64,000 bases of DNA from Caryophanales bacterium. Its GTDB lineage: Bacteria > Bacillota > Bacilli > Exiguobacteriales > Exiguobacteriaceae. Positions within the stretch are counted from its first letter, which is position 1. Every line of letters starts with the position of its first letter. This document shows positions 18,144-28,185 of this stretch, piece by piece. The position numbers and the translations under genes were made by a program. The DNA lies in NCBI GenBank assembly GCA_902363455.1, contig CABJAC010000001.1:1116001-1180000 (forward strand). Reading direction: 5' to 3'. The notes below the pieces were generated by a model. That model saw only the letters and a list, made by a program, of their open reading frames with translations, made no database searches and was not told the DNA's origin.

Positions 18144-18539
18144 ATGGACGGATTATTAAAACGCCGGATCGGGGCAGGCATCGTTGATTTACTCGTACAA
18201 GGAGTGGTTGCCGGTGTGCTCGAAGAAACCGTGTTGAAACGCGTCAAAAATAAGGCGGTTCATTCACTGATTACGGAACCGGCCGTCAATTTCCTGATCG
18301 AGACGACACAACTCGCGACAGGAAGCCGGCAAACTATCGGGCAACGACTGTTTCAGATTCAAGTCGTCAGTGACAACGGACAACCGCTCGCCGTCAAACA
18401 GATTGCGAAACGGATTGCTTACCGGGAAACGATTGCCCCGATCAAAACATGGAAAAACCGCAAAATTTATCTGCAGGACGGATCGGTGTTACCGGAGGAT
18501 GAATTTGCCGGTACACGTGTTGTGCGGAAGGGAAAATAA
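18144..18539 (+). CDS. RDD-family protein
   Basis: 131 residues with the family features: KRRIGAGIVDLLVQ at the start (Arg and Asp of the RDD signature) and RQTIGQRLFQIQVVSDNG in the middle (the GQR-x-F-x-I-x-V motif). RDD proteins are small polytopic membrane proteins, some linked to Na+/H+ exchange, most without known function. Hydrophobicity here is weaker than usual, with only one or two likely helices. AAAAGGAGGAACTGAGG precedes the ATG. A strong terminator follows. Confidence 0.7.
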   Translation: MDGLLKRRIGAGIVDLLVQGVVAGVLEETVLKRVKNKAVHSLITEPAVNFLIETTQLATGSRQTIGQRLFQIQVVSDNGQPLAVKQIAKRIAYRETIAPIKTWKNRKIYLQDGSVLPEDEFAGTRVVRKGK

Positions 18540-18574
18540 AACAGTTGATTCGAAAAAAATCATATGAAATTACC

Positions 18575-18611
18575 GGGGACAGCAGATTTAAAATCTGCTG
18601 TCCCCTTTTCT
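18575..18611 (+). terminator. rho-independent terminator
   Basis: Perfect 15-bp stem GGGGACAGCAGATTT/AAATCTGCTGTCCCC with a one-base centre and TTTTCTT tail. Confidence 0.9.
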
Positions 18612-18622
18612 TGTCGTAGTAC

Positions 18623-19540
18623 TCAATAAGTGGTGCTAAACGAATATGTGGTGTGTTGAGAATATGGAGATCGTTGGTTGACGAGTGAGGATAAGATAAA
18701 AGGCTTCGAATCAAAGCACACACCAGAAACGGATTTTGTTCGTTGTTCACCTGCTTCAATAGACGGAATCCAGGCGGTAGACAAAAGAAATCCAGGTTGA
18801 GATGATTCAATGGTCATCCATCGACCGCTTAACGCTTCGTGAACGGCGATGACTGGTTTTTGACAAAACAAAAAATACGTATCTGTAAGGGATGCTGGCG
18901 TAGTCTCATCAATAAATAGGTGCTTCAAACGGCGTCCTAATTGAAAATCAAAGACTGTCCCCTTTGTCCGCATGAACCACGAATCGTTTAAAAGAGCATA
19001 GGTTGGATTAAGGAAATAAGAACTAGAAAATTTTAAATCGTGTTGTGAGATACTCTCTTTTAAATTTCCACTTAAGTTGAAGAAGATAAGACTTGCAAGT
19101 GAGAGACGTAACGGCTGCTTAGTCTTAGCAAAATACCGAAGTATCAGTTGATTATCATTGGTCAGAATATAAAGGATTTCTATGTGAATGACGTGAATGT
19201 TTATGAAAATCGTAGTACACAGACGAACGCCTATTCGATGTGTCGTCGTAAACGCTTCCCCTGTAAATGGAATTAGATGCAAAGATAAGTTTGTTTCACA
19301 AGGCATACTGGATACCGATAAGTCATATAGATGACCCGATAGCCCATTAAAAAGCGAATTTTCGAGAGACGACGATTTTAAATTTCCGAGGAGGATATCT
19401 TCTTGATGACCATTTCGGTCAGGCACAAGTAAACGCTGAATTTGTCCTCCTTTGCTTAAAATATCGACTTCGATTCCTCGACTATTCTTTAAACGATACT
19501 GTGTCGACTGATCTGCTAATTGATTAATTTCAACCTTCAA
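18623..19540 (-). CDS. diverged aldose 1-epimerase (mutarotase) family protein
   Basis: 305 residues that follow the GalM fold pattern: GGQIQRLLVPDRNG and DILLG at the start, LIFFNLSGN mid-protein, SSQPGFLLSTAW and a C-terminal CFDSKPF...YSQHTTYSFSTTY. Mutarotases interconvert alpha and beta anomers of galactose/glucose, which fits a galactoside locus. However, the catalytic His of the usual NHxYFNL motif is replaced (SLIFFNLSG), and the catalytic Glu of the C-terminal ETQ motif is an Asp (CFDSK). It is probably inactive or altered. Base composition is visibly more AT-rich than its neighbours. It starts at TTG after GAGGAGGAAAG and runs divergently from the LacI gene. Confidence 0.7.
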   Translation of the reverse strand: MKVEINQLADQSTQYRLKNSRGIEVDILSKGGQIQRLLVPDRNGHQEDILLGNLKSSSLENSLFNGLSGHLYDLSVSSMPCETNLSLHLIPFTGEAFTTTHRIGVRLCTTIFINIHVIHIEILYILTNDNQLILRYFAKTKQPLRLSLASLIFFNLSGNLKESISQHDLKFSSSYFLNPTYALLNDSWFMRTKGTVFDFQLGRRLKHLFIDETTPASLTDTYFLFCQKPVIAVHEALSGRWMTIESSQPGFLLSTAWIPSIEAGEQRTKSVSGVCFDSKPFILSSLVNQRSPYSQHTTYSFSTTY

Positions 19541-20739
<1,199 letters not shown>

Positions 20740-20758
20740 TTTCTTGTGGTGTTATATT

Positions 20759-20787
20759 TTGAATAAGAAAACGCTTTCAAAAATACT
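20759..20787 (+). promoter_or_regulatory. sigma-A promoter of the gan operon with overlapping cre site
   Basis: The -35 is TTGAAT (20759-20764), the spacer 17 bases and the -10 AATACT (20782-20787). On the opposite strand bases 20766-20779 read TGAAAGCGTTTTCT, which fits the CcpA cre consensus TGWAARCGYTWNCW at every position. The cre lies between -35 and -10, where CcpA binding represses. Confidence 0.8.
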
Positions 20788-20828
20788 TTTATTCTTTTCA
20801 TAATATGACTCATAGGAGGAGTAAGAAG

Positions 20829-22103
20829 ATGAAGAAAACCATTACATACATGACTGTCCTGAGTAGTCTGGCATTAACGGTCTCGCTCGCGGCATGTGGT
20901 CCCGGGGAAGAGTCGCAGGAGAAGAAGGATGAAACATCGGGTAAAGAAGCGAAGCTTATTGTCTGGGAAGACATTGAAAAAGGAGAAGGAATCAAAGACA
21001 TCGTTTCAAAATTCGAACAAGACAACGGCGTTGATGTGAAAATCGTTGAAAAACCGTATGCCAAGCAAATCGAGGACTTACGATTAGATGGTCCGGCGGG
21101 GACGGGTCCCGATTTATTGACGATGCCAGGGGATCAGATTGGGACTGCTGTAACAGAAGGAATCATCATGGAGATGGATGTTCCGAAAGAGATACAGGCC
21201 ATTTATACTGATGTTGCGCTCGATTCGCAAAAAGTGGATGGGAAACTCTATGGTGTCCCAAAAGCAGTGGAAACAACCGTTTTATACTACAACAAAAAAC
21301 TGGTGTCAGAAGAGAAGTTACCGAAAACATTGGAAGAGTGGTATGCCTTATCCAAAAAAACGGCAACGGGGCAATCATTTGGATTTCTCGCTTTATTTGA
21401 TCAAATTTATTATGCCCAAAGTGTCCTGAGCGGATATGGCGGCTACATTTTTAAGCAGGATGGCCAAGGGAAGTATCAGACGAAAGAAGTCGGGCTTGGG
21501 AATACCGGAGCCATCGAAGGTGCGACGTATATTCAAAAGTTTTACAAGGAAAAATTATTCCCGGCAGGCATCATCGGTGAGCAGGGAATCAATGTCCTCG
21601 AGTCCTTGTTTACGGAAGGGAAAGCGGCAGCCATCATCTCCGGTCCCTGGAATGTCGAGCCGTTTACGAAAGCAGGCATTGATTTCGGTATCACAAAATT
21701 GCCGGAACTTGAAAACGGGAAAAACATGAGTTCTTTCATCGGCGTCAAAAGTTATAATGTCAGTGCCTATTCCAAACAATCGGAGCTTGCGGGCAAACTG
21801 GCGCTTTATTTGACGAATGCGGAAAACTCTAAAAAACGTTTTGAAATCACAAAAGAAGTTCCGGCCGTCAGTGCGTTGGCAGAAGATCCTGCGGTCACAA
21901 AAAGTCCAGCCGCACAAGCAGTAGCCGAACAATCTAAATTTTCTGAGTTAACACCGAACGTCCCCGAAATGAATGAAGTCTGGAAGCCGGTTGATGCCGC
22001 ACTTCAAACGATTGCCACCGGAAAAGCGGAACCGGAAGCAGCGATGAAGCAAGCCGTCAAGACGATTGACGGTCAGATTAAGGCGAAACACGGAACGAAA
22101 TAA
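20829..22103 (+). CDS. ganS: sugar ABC transporter substrate-binding lipoprotein (GanS-like)
   Basis: A 424-residue solute-binding protein of the maltose/maltodextrin cluster. A signal peptide with lipobox LSLAAC (cleavage before Cys near residue 24) anchors it outside the cytoplasmic membrane. The acidic linker EESQEKKDETSGKEAK is followed by LIVWEDIEKGEG and the bilobal binding domain. By synteny with Bacillus subtilis ganSPQA it should capture galactooligosaccharides released from galactan. It starts at the ATG after TAGGAGGAGTAAGAAG; an upstream ATG at 20805 precedes the binding site. First gene of the operon. Confidence 0.88.
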   Translation: MKKTITYMTVLSSLALTVSLAACGPGEESQEKKDETSGKEAKLIVWEDIEKGEGIKDIVSKFEQDNGVDVKIVEKPYAKQIEDLRLDGPAGTGPDLLTMPGDQIGTAVTEGIIMEMDVPKEIQAIYTDVALDSQKVDGKLYGVPKAVETTVLYYNKKLVSEEKLPKTLEEWYALSKKTATGQSFGFLALFDQIYYAQSVLSGYGGYIFKQDGQGKYQTKEVGLGNTGAIEGATYIQKFYKEKLFPAGIIGEQGINVLESLFTEGKAAAIISGPWNVEPFTKAGIDFGITKLPELENGKNMSSFIGVKSYNVSAYSKQSELAGKLALYLTNAENSKKRFEITKEVPAVSALAEDPAVTKSPAAQAVAEQSKFSELTPNVPEMNEVWKPVDAALQTIATGKAEPEAAMKQAVKTIDGQIKAKHGTK

Positions 22104-22160
22104 CCGTGTTTGATGCGACAATGCCTGACAGTCGGAGATTCTAATAAAGAGGTGAAGGAC

Positions 22161-23417
22161 GTGCAACACCGGAAAATTGGATTGATGTTATCGATCATTC
22201 CAGGACTTGGCCAATTGTATCACCGGCAATGGATGAAAGGCGGACTCTTGCTCGCGGTCAGCATTGCCTTTTGGATAGCGTTCGCCGATTTGCTCAACAT
22301 GGGACTATGGGGAATCGTGACGCTCGGAACAGAAGTACCCCGCGACAACTCGATTTTTTTGTTGGCACAAGGCATCATCGCGATCATCATTTTGTTATTT
22401 GGGATCGGTCTTTATGTATTTAATTTACGGGACGCCTACCGCAATGGGCAAAAGCGGGACCAAGGCGTCCGACCGGATTCTTTGTGGTCGGATTATCGGA
22501 ATTTAACGAATCAAGGTTATCCCTATTTAGTCAGTGGACCTTCGTTGTTTCTGTTGATATTTGCCGTGATTTTTCCTATTTTGTTCAGTTTTGCCTTGGC
22601 GTTTACGAATTATGATTTGTACCATTCCCCGCCGGCCAAACTGGCGGATTGGGTTGGATTTTCTACCTTTGCTCAAATCTTCACAGTTGATATTTGGCGG
22701 TCGACGTTCTTTGATGTGTTGTCTTGGACGATTGTCTGGACATTGGTCGCCTCGACGTTACAAGTGTCGCTCGGTATTTTTTTAGCAGTGCTCGTCAATC
22801 AAAAAGAGGTCCGGTTCAAACGTGTCATTCGGACGATTTTCGTTTTGCCGTGGGCGGTTCCCGGTTTTGTGACGATCCTTGTATTTGCCGGACTTTTTAA
22901 TGACAGCTTTGGTGCCATCAATCTGGACATTTTGTCTCTATTCGGTCTTGATCCGGTCCCGTGGTTGACAGATGAAAAGTGGACGCGGGTTGCCCTTGTG
23001 TTCATGCAGGGATGGCTCGGATTCCCGTATGTCTTTTTAGTGACGACAGGTGTTCTGCAATCGATTCCTGATGATTTATACGAAGCAGCAACGATTGACG
23101 GCGCTTCGATTTTTGCGAAGTTTCGACATATTACGATGCCGATGGTACTGATTGCGATGTCGCCGATTATCATTACCCAGTTCACATTCAATTTTAATAA
23201 CTTTAACATCATCTATCTCTTTAACGGGGGCGGACCGTCCGTACCGGGTTCCAATGCCGGCGGAACGGATATTCTCGTCTCCTGGATATATAAATTGACG
23301 ATGCAGTCCGGTCAATACGCGTTAGCTGCTGCTTTGACGATCTTGCTTTCGATTTTTGTCATCGCGATTGCGTTATGGCAGTTTAGACGAACGAATGCCT
23401 TTAAGGAAGGAGCGTGA
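22161..23417 (+). CDS. ganP: sugar ABC transporter permease (MalF/GanP type)
   Basis: 418 residues from a GTG start preceded by AAGAGGTGAAGG, the same length as Bacillus subtilis GanP. The N-terminal third has a short soluble start and two hydrophobic segments (the extra MalF-type region). The six-helix BPD_transp_1 core follows, with the EAA loop YEAATIDGASIFAKFRHITMP that contacts the ATPase. It forms the heteromeric channel with the next gene. Its stop codon is 5 bases before the ATG of the next gene. No ATPase gene lies in the operon. Confidence 0.88.
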   Translation: MQHRKIGLMLSIIPGLGQLYHRQWMKGGLLLAVSIAFWIAFADLLNMGLWGIVTLGTEVPRDNSIFLLAQGIIAIIILLFGIGLYVFNLRDAYRNGQKRDQGVRPDSLWSDYRNLTNQGYPYLVSGPSLFLLIFAVIFPILFSFALAFTNYDLYHSPPAKLADWVGFSTFAQIFTVDIWRSTFFDVLSWTIVWTLVASTLQVSLGIFLAVLVNQKEVRFKRVIRTIFVLPWAVPGFVTILVFAGLFNDSFGAINLDILSLFGLDPVPWLTDEKWTRVALVFMQGWLGFPYVFLVTTGVLQSIPDDLYEAATIDGASIFAKFRHITMPMVLIAMSPIIITQFTFNFNNFNIIYLFNGGGPSVPGSNAGGTDILVSWIYKLTMQSGQYALAAALTILLSIFVIAIALWQFRRTNAFKEGA

Positions 23418-23422
23418 TCGGG

Positions 23423-24271
23423 ATGGCGACGCGTAACATGACGCGGACGGTTCGTCTGACGCTGACCTATTTGATTCTGCTGTTCGTTGCGACCTGCATC
23501 ATCTATCCCCTCTTGTGGACGATTGGTGCGAGCTTTAATCCGGGCAACAGTTTAGTCAGCACATCTATCATTCCAAAAAATCCAACACTTGATCATTACC
23601 GGGAATTATTTGCCGGAAAAGAAAGTCTGCAATACGGTCATTGGTATATGAACTCTTTGAAAATCAGTCTCTTTACGATGCTCGGAACGGTTGTCAGCGT
23701 TTCTTTTACAGCCTATGCTTTTTCAAGGTTTCGCTTCAAAGGACGCCAGCAAGCCCTGACGTTGTTCTTGCTGTTACAAATGATTCCGCAGTTTTCTGCC
23801 TTGATTGCCCTGTTCGTACTGGCCCAGCTACTTGGCATGATGAACAGTCACTGGCTACTGATTCTATTATATATCGGCGGGCAAATTCCGATGAATACAT
23901 ACTTGATGAAAGGATATATGGATTCAATTCCGGTTGATCTGGATGAAAGTGCAAAACTCGACGGCGCCGGTCATACCCGGATTTTCATCCAAATTATTTT
24001 ACCACTGTGTCGTCCGATGCTTGCCGTGGTCGCGATGAACGGATTTACGGGACCGCTCGGTGATTTTGTGCTGGCTTCGACAATTTTACGGACGCAGGAA
24101 GCGTATACGTTGCCGATTGGTCTGTTTAATCTCGTCAACGAAGCGATGGGAGCGAGCTATACGACGTTTGCTGCCGGAGCGATTTTAATCAGCATACCGG
24201 TCGCTATTCTGTTTGTCCTTCTGCAAAAACATTTTGTATCCGGGTTAACAGCCGGAGGCACAAAAGGGTAA
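23423..24271 (+). CDS. ganQ: sugar ABC transporter permease (MalG/GanQ type)
   Basis: 282 residues, MalG-like, six membrane segments. The EAA loop reads DESAKLDGAGHTRIFIQIILP, the usual docking site for the ATPase. The C-terminal AGGTKG tail is typical of MalG. The ATG at 23423 is favoured, with AAGGAAGGAG upstream; a GTG at 23414 overlapping the previous stop codon is possible. Its partner ATPase is probably a shared MsmX-like protein encoded elsewhere, as in Bacillus, where one ATPase serves several sugar importers. Confidence 0.88.
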   Translation: MATRNMTRTVRLTLTYLILLFVATCIIYPLLWTIGASFNPGNSLVSTSIIPKNPTLDHYRELFAGKESLQYGHWYMNSLKISLFTMLGTVVSVSFTAYAFSRFRFKGRQQALTLFLLLQMIPQFSALIALFVLAQLLGMMNSHWLLILLYIGGQIPMNTYLMKGYMDSIPVDLDESAKLDGAGHTRIFIQIILPLCRPMLAVVAMNGFTGPLGDFVLASTILRTQEAYTLPIGLFNLVNEAMGASYTTFAAGAILISIPVAILFVLLQKHFVSGLTAGGTKG

Positions 24272-24315
24272 GAGAGAAAGAACAGCTAAATTGGTGAGTA
24301 AGGGAGAGTTATATA

Positions 24316-26376
24316 ATGGGACGAAGAATCTATACATCAAAGGCCAGGCATTTGTTGCACGGTGGGGACTATAATCCGGATCAGTGGCTCGACGTCCCGG
24401 ATGTCTTGCAGGACGATTTACGGTTGATGCGTCTCGCACACACGAATACGTACTCGATCGGCATCTTTGCTTGGAGTGCGCTTGAACCGATCGAAAATCA
24501 GTTCACGTTCGAGTGGCTCGATCAAATCATCGACGAGATTCATGCGAACGGAGGCCAGGTCATATTGGCGACACCAAGCGGGGCGCGTCCTGCCTGGTTA
24601 TCTCAAACGTACCCGGAAGTCCTGCGTGTCGATGAGAGGCGTGTCAAACAGCTCCACGGCGGGCGTCACAATCACTGTCTGACGTCGCCCGTCTATCGCA
24701 GGAAAACCGAGCAGATAAACCGCTTGTTGGCCGAACGTTACGGGACACACCCGGCGCTTTTGATGTGGCATGTCTCGAATGAGTACGGGGGCGAGTGTCA
24801 TTGTCCGCTTTGCCAGGAAGCCTTTCGGAATTGGCTGAAAGTGAAGTATGAGACGCTTGAAGCGTTGAATGCCTCGTGGTGGAGTGCCTTCTGGAGTCAT
24901 ACATTTGATGACTGGTCGCAAATCGAATCGCCGTCGCCGATTGGTGAAAATATGGTCCATGGTTTGAATCTGGACTGGAAACGCTTTGTGACGGATCAAA
25001 CGATTTCCTTTTTTGAACAGGAAAGCGTACCTTTACGTGAATTGACGCCGGCACTTCCGATTACGACCAATTTCATGGCGGATACGGAGGACTTGATTCC
25101 TTTTCAAGCTCTCGATTACAGTCAATTTGCCAAACACGTCGATGTCGTCAGTTGGGATGCCTATCCGGCTTGGCACAATGATTGGGAGACGACGGCCAAT
25201 TTAGCGATGAAGGTCGGGTTCATCAACGACTTGTTCCGGAGTTTAAAACAGCAACCGTTCCTTTTGATGGAATCAACACCGAGTGCCGTCAACTGGCATC
25301 CCGTCAATAAAGCAAAACGTCCGGGCATGCATCTGTTATCCTCGATGCAAATGATTGCCCACGGTTCCGACAGTGTCCTTTATTTCCAGTGGCGCAAATC
25401 CCGCGGATCATCAGAAAAGTTCCACGGGGCGGTCGTCGATCATGACCGATCGGAGCATAACCGGGTCTTTCGGGAAGTCGCCCAAGTCGGACGGACCCTC
25501 GAACAATTAGATGCTGTGGTCGGTACGACGCGACCGGCGGAAGTGGCGATTGTCTATGATTGGGAAAATAACTGGGCATTAAACGATGCTCAAGGGTTTG
25601 CAAACGGGACGAAAGACTATCCACAAACCCTCCAGGAGCACTATCGCTTTTTTTACGAGCAGGATATTCCCGTCGATGTCATCACGAAGGAACAGCCGTT
25701 TGATGCTTACAAACTGCTGATCGTTCCGATGCTGTATTTGGTTAGTGCGACGACATTAGAGCGGTTGCAGCGTTTTGTCGAACAGGGTGGGACATTAATC
25801 ACGACGTACATGACGGGTCTCGTCGACGAACACGATTTGACGTATGCCGGATGGCCGGATGAACTGAAAACACTGTTTGGTCTGACACCACTCGAAACGG
25901 ATACCCTTTATCCGAATGATCGGAACGGGGTGGCGTTTGACGGCAAACATTATGAACTGCAGGATTATGCGACGATCATGGAAGTAGCGGAAGCAGAGAT
26001 CGTTGGTAGCTACACCGATGACTTTTATCGTCATACGCCGGCCGTGACAAAAAATCAATATAAACAAGGTGAGGCATGGTATATCGGCGGACGACTCGAG
26101 TCTGCATTTCAGCATGACTTGTATACGATGATAACGGATCGGTTAACCATCAAGGCGCTATTCGATACGTCGCATACGGCTGAAGTTTCGGTTCAAGTAC
26201 GTCGTGGACAGGATGTGTACTACGGATTCATCATGAACTTTTCGGAAGTCGAGCAATCGATTAAACTGTTTGAACCTTTGCTGGAGTCTTTAACACAAAC
26301 GGAGATCAGCGGTCAACTGACGCTTAAGCCGTATGAAGTCAAGATAGTTGAACGGACGAATACAAACAATAAATGA
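24316..26376 (+). CDS. ganA: GH42 beta-galactosidase (GanA-like)
   Basis: 686 residues, the full length for GH42, no signal peptide, so it acts on imported beta-galactooligosaccharides in the cytoplasm. Domain order is TIM barrel (about 1-390), trimerisation/glutaminase-like fold (about 395-600) and a small beta domain. The acid/base Glu is in WHVSNEYGG (Glu156) and the nucleophile in LLMESTPS (Glu319). The zinc site Cys set C121, C161, C163, C166 is complete. AGGGAGAG lies before the ATG. Last gene of the operon; there is no galactanase gene (ganB) after it. Confidence 0.95.
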   Translation: MGRRIYTSKARHLLHGGDYNPDQWLDVPDVLQDDLRLMRLAHTNTYSIGIFAWSALEPIENQFTFEWLDQIIDEIHANGGQVILATPSGARPAWLSQTYPEVLRVDERRVKQLHGGRHNHCLTSPVYRRKTEQINRLLAERYGTHPALLMWHVSNEYGGECHCPLCQEAFRNWLKVKYETLEALNASWWSAFWSHTFDDWSQIESPSPIGENMVHGLNLDWKRFVTDQTISFFEQESVPLRELTPALPITTNFMADTEDLIPFQALDYSQFAKHVDVVSWDAYPAWHNDWETTANLAMKVGFINDLFRSLKQQPFLLMESTPSAVNWHPVNKAKRPGMHLLSSMQMIAHGSDSVLYFQWRKSRGSSEKFHGAVVDHDRSEHNRVFREVAQVGRTLEQLDAVVGTTRPAEVAIVYDWENNWALNDAQGFANGTKDYPQTLQEHYRFFYEQDIPVDVITKEQPFDAYKLLIVPMLYLVSATTLERLQRFVEQGGTLITTYMTGLVDEHDLTYAGWPDELKTLFGLTPLETDTLYPNDRNGVAFDGKHYELQDYATIMEVAEAEIVGSYTDDFYRHTPAVTKNQYKQGEAWYIGGRLESAFQHDLYTMITDRLTIKALFDTSHTAEVSVQVRRGQDVYYGFIMNFSEVEQSIKLFEPLLESLTQTEISGQLTLKPYEVKIVERTNTNNK

Positions 26377-26389
26377 ATACGATACAAGG

Positions 26390-26437
26390 CGATTTTCCGA
26401 ATGTAAATGTTCTAATGTTCGGAAAATCGTTTTTTTG
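26390..26437 (+). terminator. rho-independent terminator of the gan operon
   Basis: 12-bp stem CGATTTTCCGAA/TTCGGAAAATCG with a 16-base loop and T7 tail, 14 bases after ganA. Confidence 0.92.
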
Positions 26438-26449
26438 ATGATGTTTCAT

Positions 26450-27334
26450 TTAAAGGGCTGTCTCATTTTGCGAATGTCTCAACCACTCCAATAATTTTTT
26501 CGCCGGACGTGACAGGACGGCTTCCTTTTTCCAAATCAAAAACGTGTTTGAGGTGACGTTCGGCAGGAGTGGCACAAAAATCAGTTCACTGCCTGTTGTA
26601 TTGATGATGTGCTCCAGGCATACAGCGTGACCAAGTCCTTCTTTGACCAAAAGTGACGCATTAAACAGTAAGTTATAAGTTCCGACGATGCGGCTTGCAT
26701 TGAAATCGAGTCCCGTTTTTTCAGCAAACTGTTGCTGGTCTTTGGTTTGTTCCGAGATGATCAACGGTGCATTCCGTAAATCCGCTGCATCGACCGTCGT
26801 TTGTTGGCCTAGCGGATGGTCTCTTCGTGTCAAGATGCCCCATCGGTCGGCTGTTGCAAGCTGTAAATGATGATATTCCTTGACGTCAAACGGTTCAATT
26901 ACAAGACCGAAATCGAGAATGCCTTTGTCGAGTTTATCGAGGATATCTTGACCGTTGCCGCTGTGGATCCGGATGGTGACCTCAGGGTGCTGCTGATGCA
27001 TCTCATGAAATGCCCGGATAACACTTAACATACTGGTCGTCTCGCCACCGCCGATGTAGAGATCACCGTGAAACGTTTCTTCCATCGTCAGATTGGTGAC
27101 GATTTTATCCGCCAGAGTAACCATTTCGCGCGCCCGTTCGGCTAAATAATAACCGTTCTCCGTCAAGATGATACCGCTCGGCGTCCGATCAAATAAAACA
27201 CCGTTTAACTCGTCTTCCAACCGTTGCAGTTGGCGTGACAATGCCGGTTGAGAGATCCGGAGAATACGGGCGGCCCGGGTAATGTTTTTTTCTTCGACGA
27301 CCGCTAAAAAATACCGTAACTGTTGTAGTTCCAT
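26450..27334 (-). CDS. LysR-family transcriptional regulator
   Basis: 294 residues. The winged helix occupies residues 1-60 (MELQQLRYFLAVVEEKNITRAARILRISQPALSRQL), then the effector-binding domain. The general look is that of CynR/YwqM-type regulators; the effector is unknown. The start was moved to the ATG after GCATAGGAGGATTCTC; an upstream in-frame extension has no binding site and reaches into the divergent promoter. It is divergent from an SDR gene with a LysR-type dyad between, the usual arrangement for a LysR regulator and its target. Confidence 0.88.
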   Translation of the reverse strand: MELQQLRYFLAVVEEKNITRAARILRISQPALSRQLQRLEDELNGVLFDRTPSGIILTENGYYLAERAREMVTLADKIVTNLTMEETFHGDLYIGGGETTSMLSVIRAFHEMHQQHPEVTIRIHSGNGQDILDKLDKGILDFGLVIEPFDVKEYHHLQLATADRWGILTRRDHPLGQQTTVDAADLRNAPLIISEQTKDQQQFAEKTGLDFNASRIVGTYNLLFNASLLVKEGLGHAVCLEHIINTTGSELIFVPLLPNVTSNTFLIWKKEAVLSRPAKKLLEWLRHSQNETAL

Positions 27335-27353
27335 GAGAATCCTCCTATGCGTT

Positions 27354-27397
27354 TTAGTTATGTCTTGTGATGTAATATTAGCATTAGACATGACTAA
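27354..27397. promoter_or_regulatory. inverted repeat in the LysR/SDR divergent promoter region
   Basis: TTAGTTATGTCT and AGACATGACTAA match as inverted arms at 11 of 12 positions, separated by 20 bases. The dyad lies between the two start codons and is a candidate LysR-regulator binding site; the spacer TGATGTAATATTA is AT-rich. Confidence 0.55.
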
Positions 27398-27447
27398 TGG
27401 ATACTTGTAGTGTTGTACACAAGCAAGACATACGAGGAGGAACATCA

Positions 27448-28185
27448 ATGAGTACACCACTAAACAAAGTCATCGTCATCATGGGGGCATCCAGCGGGAT
27501 TGGCGAAGCGACGGCCCGTTTATTAGCAGAACGAGGAGCGACACTGATGTTGGCAGCCCGTCGTCTCGACCGCTTACAGGACATCCTGGACGCGTATCCG
27601 CAAGTGGATATTCGGATCAAGCAGGCAGACGTCACGCAGTTTGATCAGGTCGAAGCTGTGATTCAGGAAGCGAATTCGGCATTTGGACGGATTGATGTTC
27701 TGTTTAACAATGCCGGCATCATGCCGACCGCACCGCTTGCCGCAGGTCACCGGGAGGACTGGAAACAGATGCTTGATATTAATGTCATGGGGGTACTAAA
27801 CGGGATTGCCGCGGCGTTACCGATTATGGAACACCAACAAGCCGGTCATATCATTGCAACGGACTCAGTCGCCGGTCATGTCGTCTATCCGGAATCGGCC
27901 GTCTATTGCGGGACGAAGTTTGCCGTCCGGGCCATCATGGAAGGTCTGCGGCAAGAACAACGGGAAAACCAGATTAAATCAACCATCATTTCACCAGGTG
28001 CCGTGCAGACGGAACTCTATACGACGATCAAGGATCAAGCTGTCGGCGAATCGCTTCGTCAAGCGCAACAGGAATGGGGACTGACGAGCGAAGATGTGGC
28101 ACAAGCCGTTTTGTATGCGATCGACACACCGGACCGGGTTTCGATCAGCAACTTAATCATTCGCCCGACGCAACAACACGTGTGA
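27448..28185 (+). CDS. short-chain dehydrogenase/reductase
   Basis: 245 residues, classical SDR. The cofactor loop is GASSGIG (residues 13-19), NNAG follows the fourth strand, Ser is in TDSVAG and the catalytic pair is in YCGTK. The family uses NAD(P)H to reduce carbonyls; the substrate is unknown. Relatives are YdfG-like or clavulanate-type reductases. The ATG after GAGGAGGAACATCA was chosen over an upstream in-frame ATG at 27397. It is likely controlled by the divergent LysR gene. The stop codon overlaps the next start in TGATG, suggesting translational coupling. Confidence 0.88.
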   Translation: MSTPLNKVIVIMGASSGIGEATARLLAERGATLMLAARRLDRLQDILDAYPQVDIRIKQADVTQFDQVEAVIQEANSAFGRIDVLFNNAGIMPTAPLAAGHREDWKQMLDINVMGVLNGIAAALPIMEHQQAGHIIATDSVAGHVVYPESAVYCGTKFAVRAIMEGLRQEQRENQIKSTIISPGAVQTELYTTIKDQAVGESLRQAQQEWGLTSEDVAQAVLYAIDTPDRVSISNLIIRPTQQHV

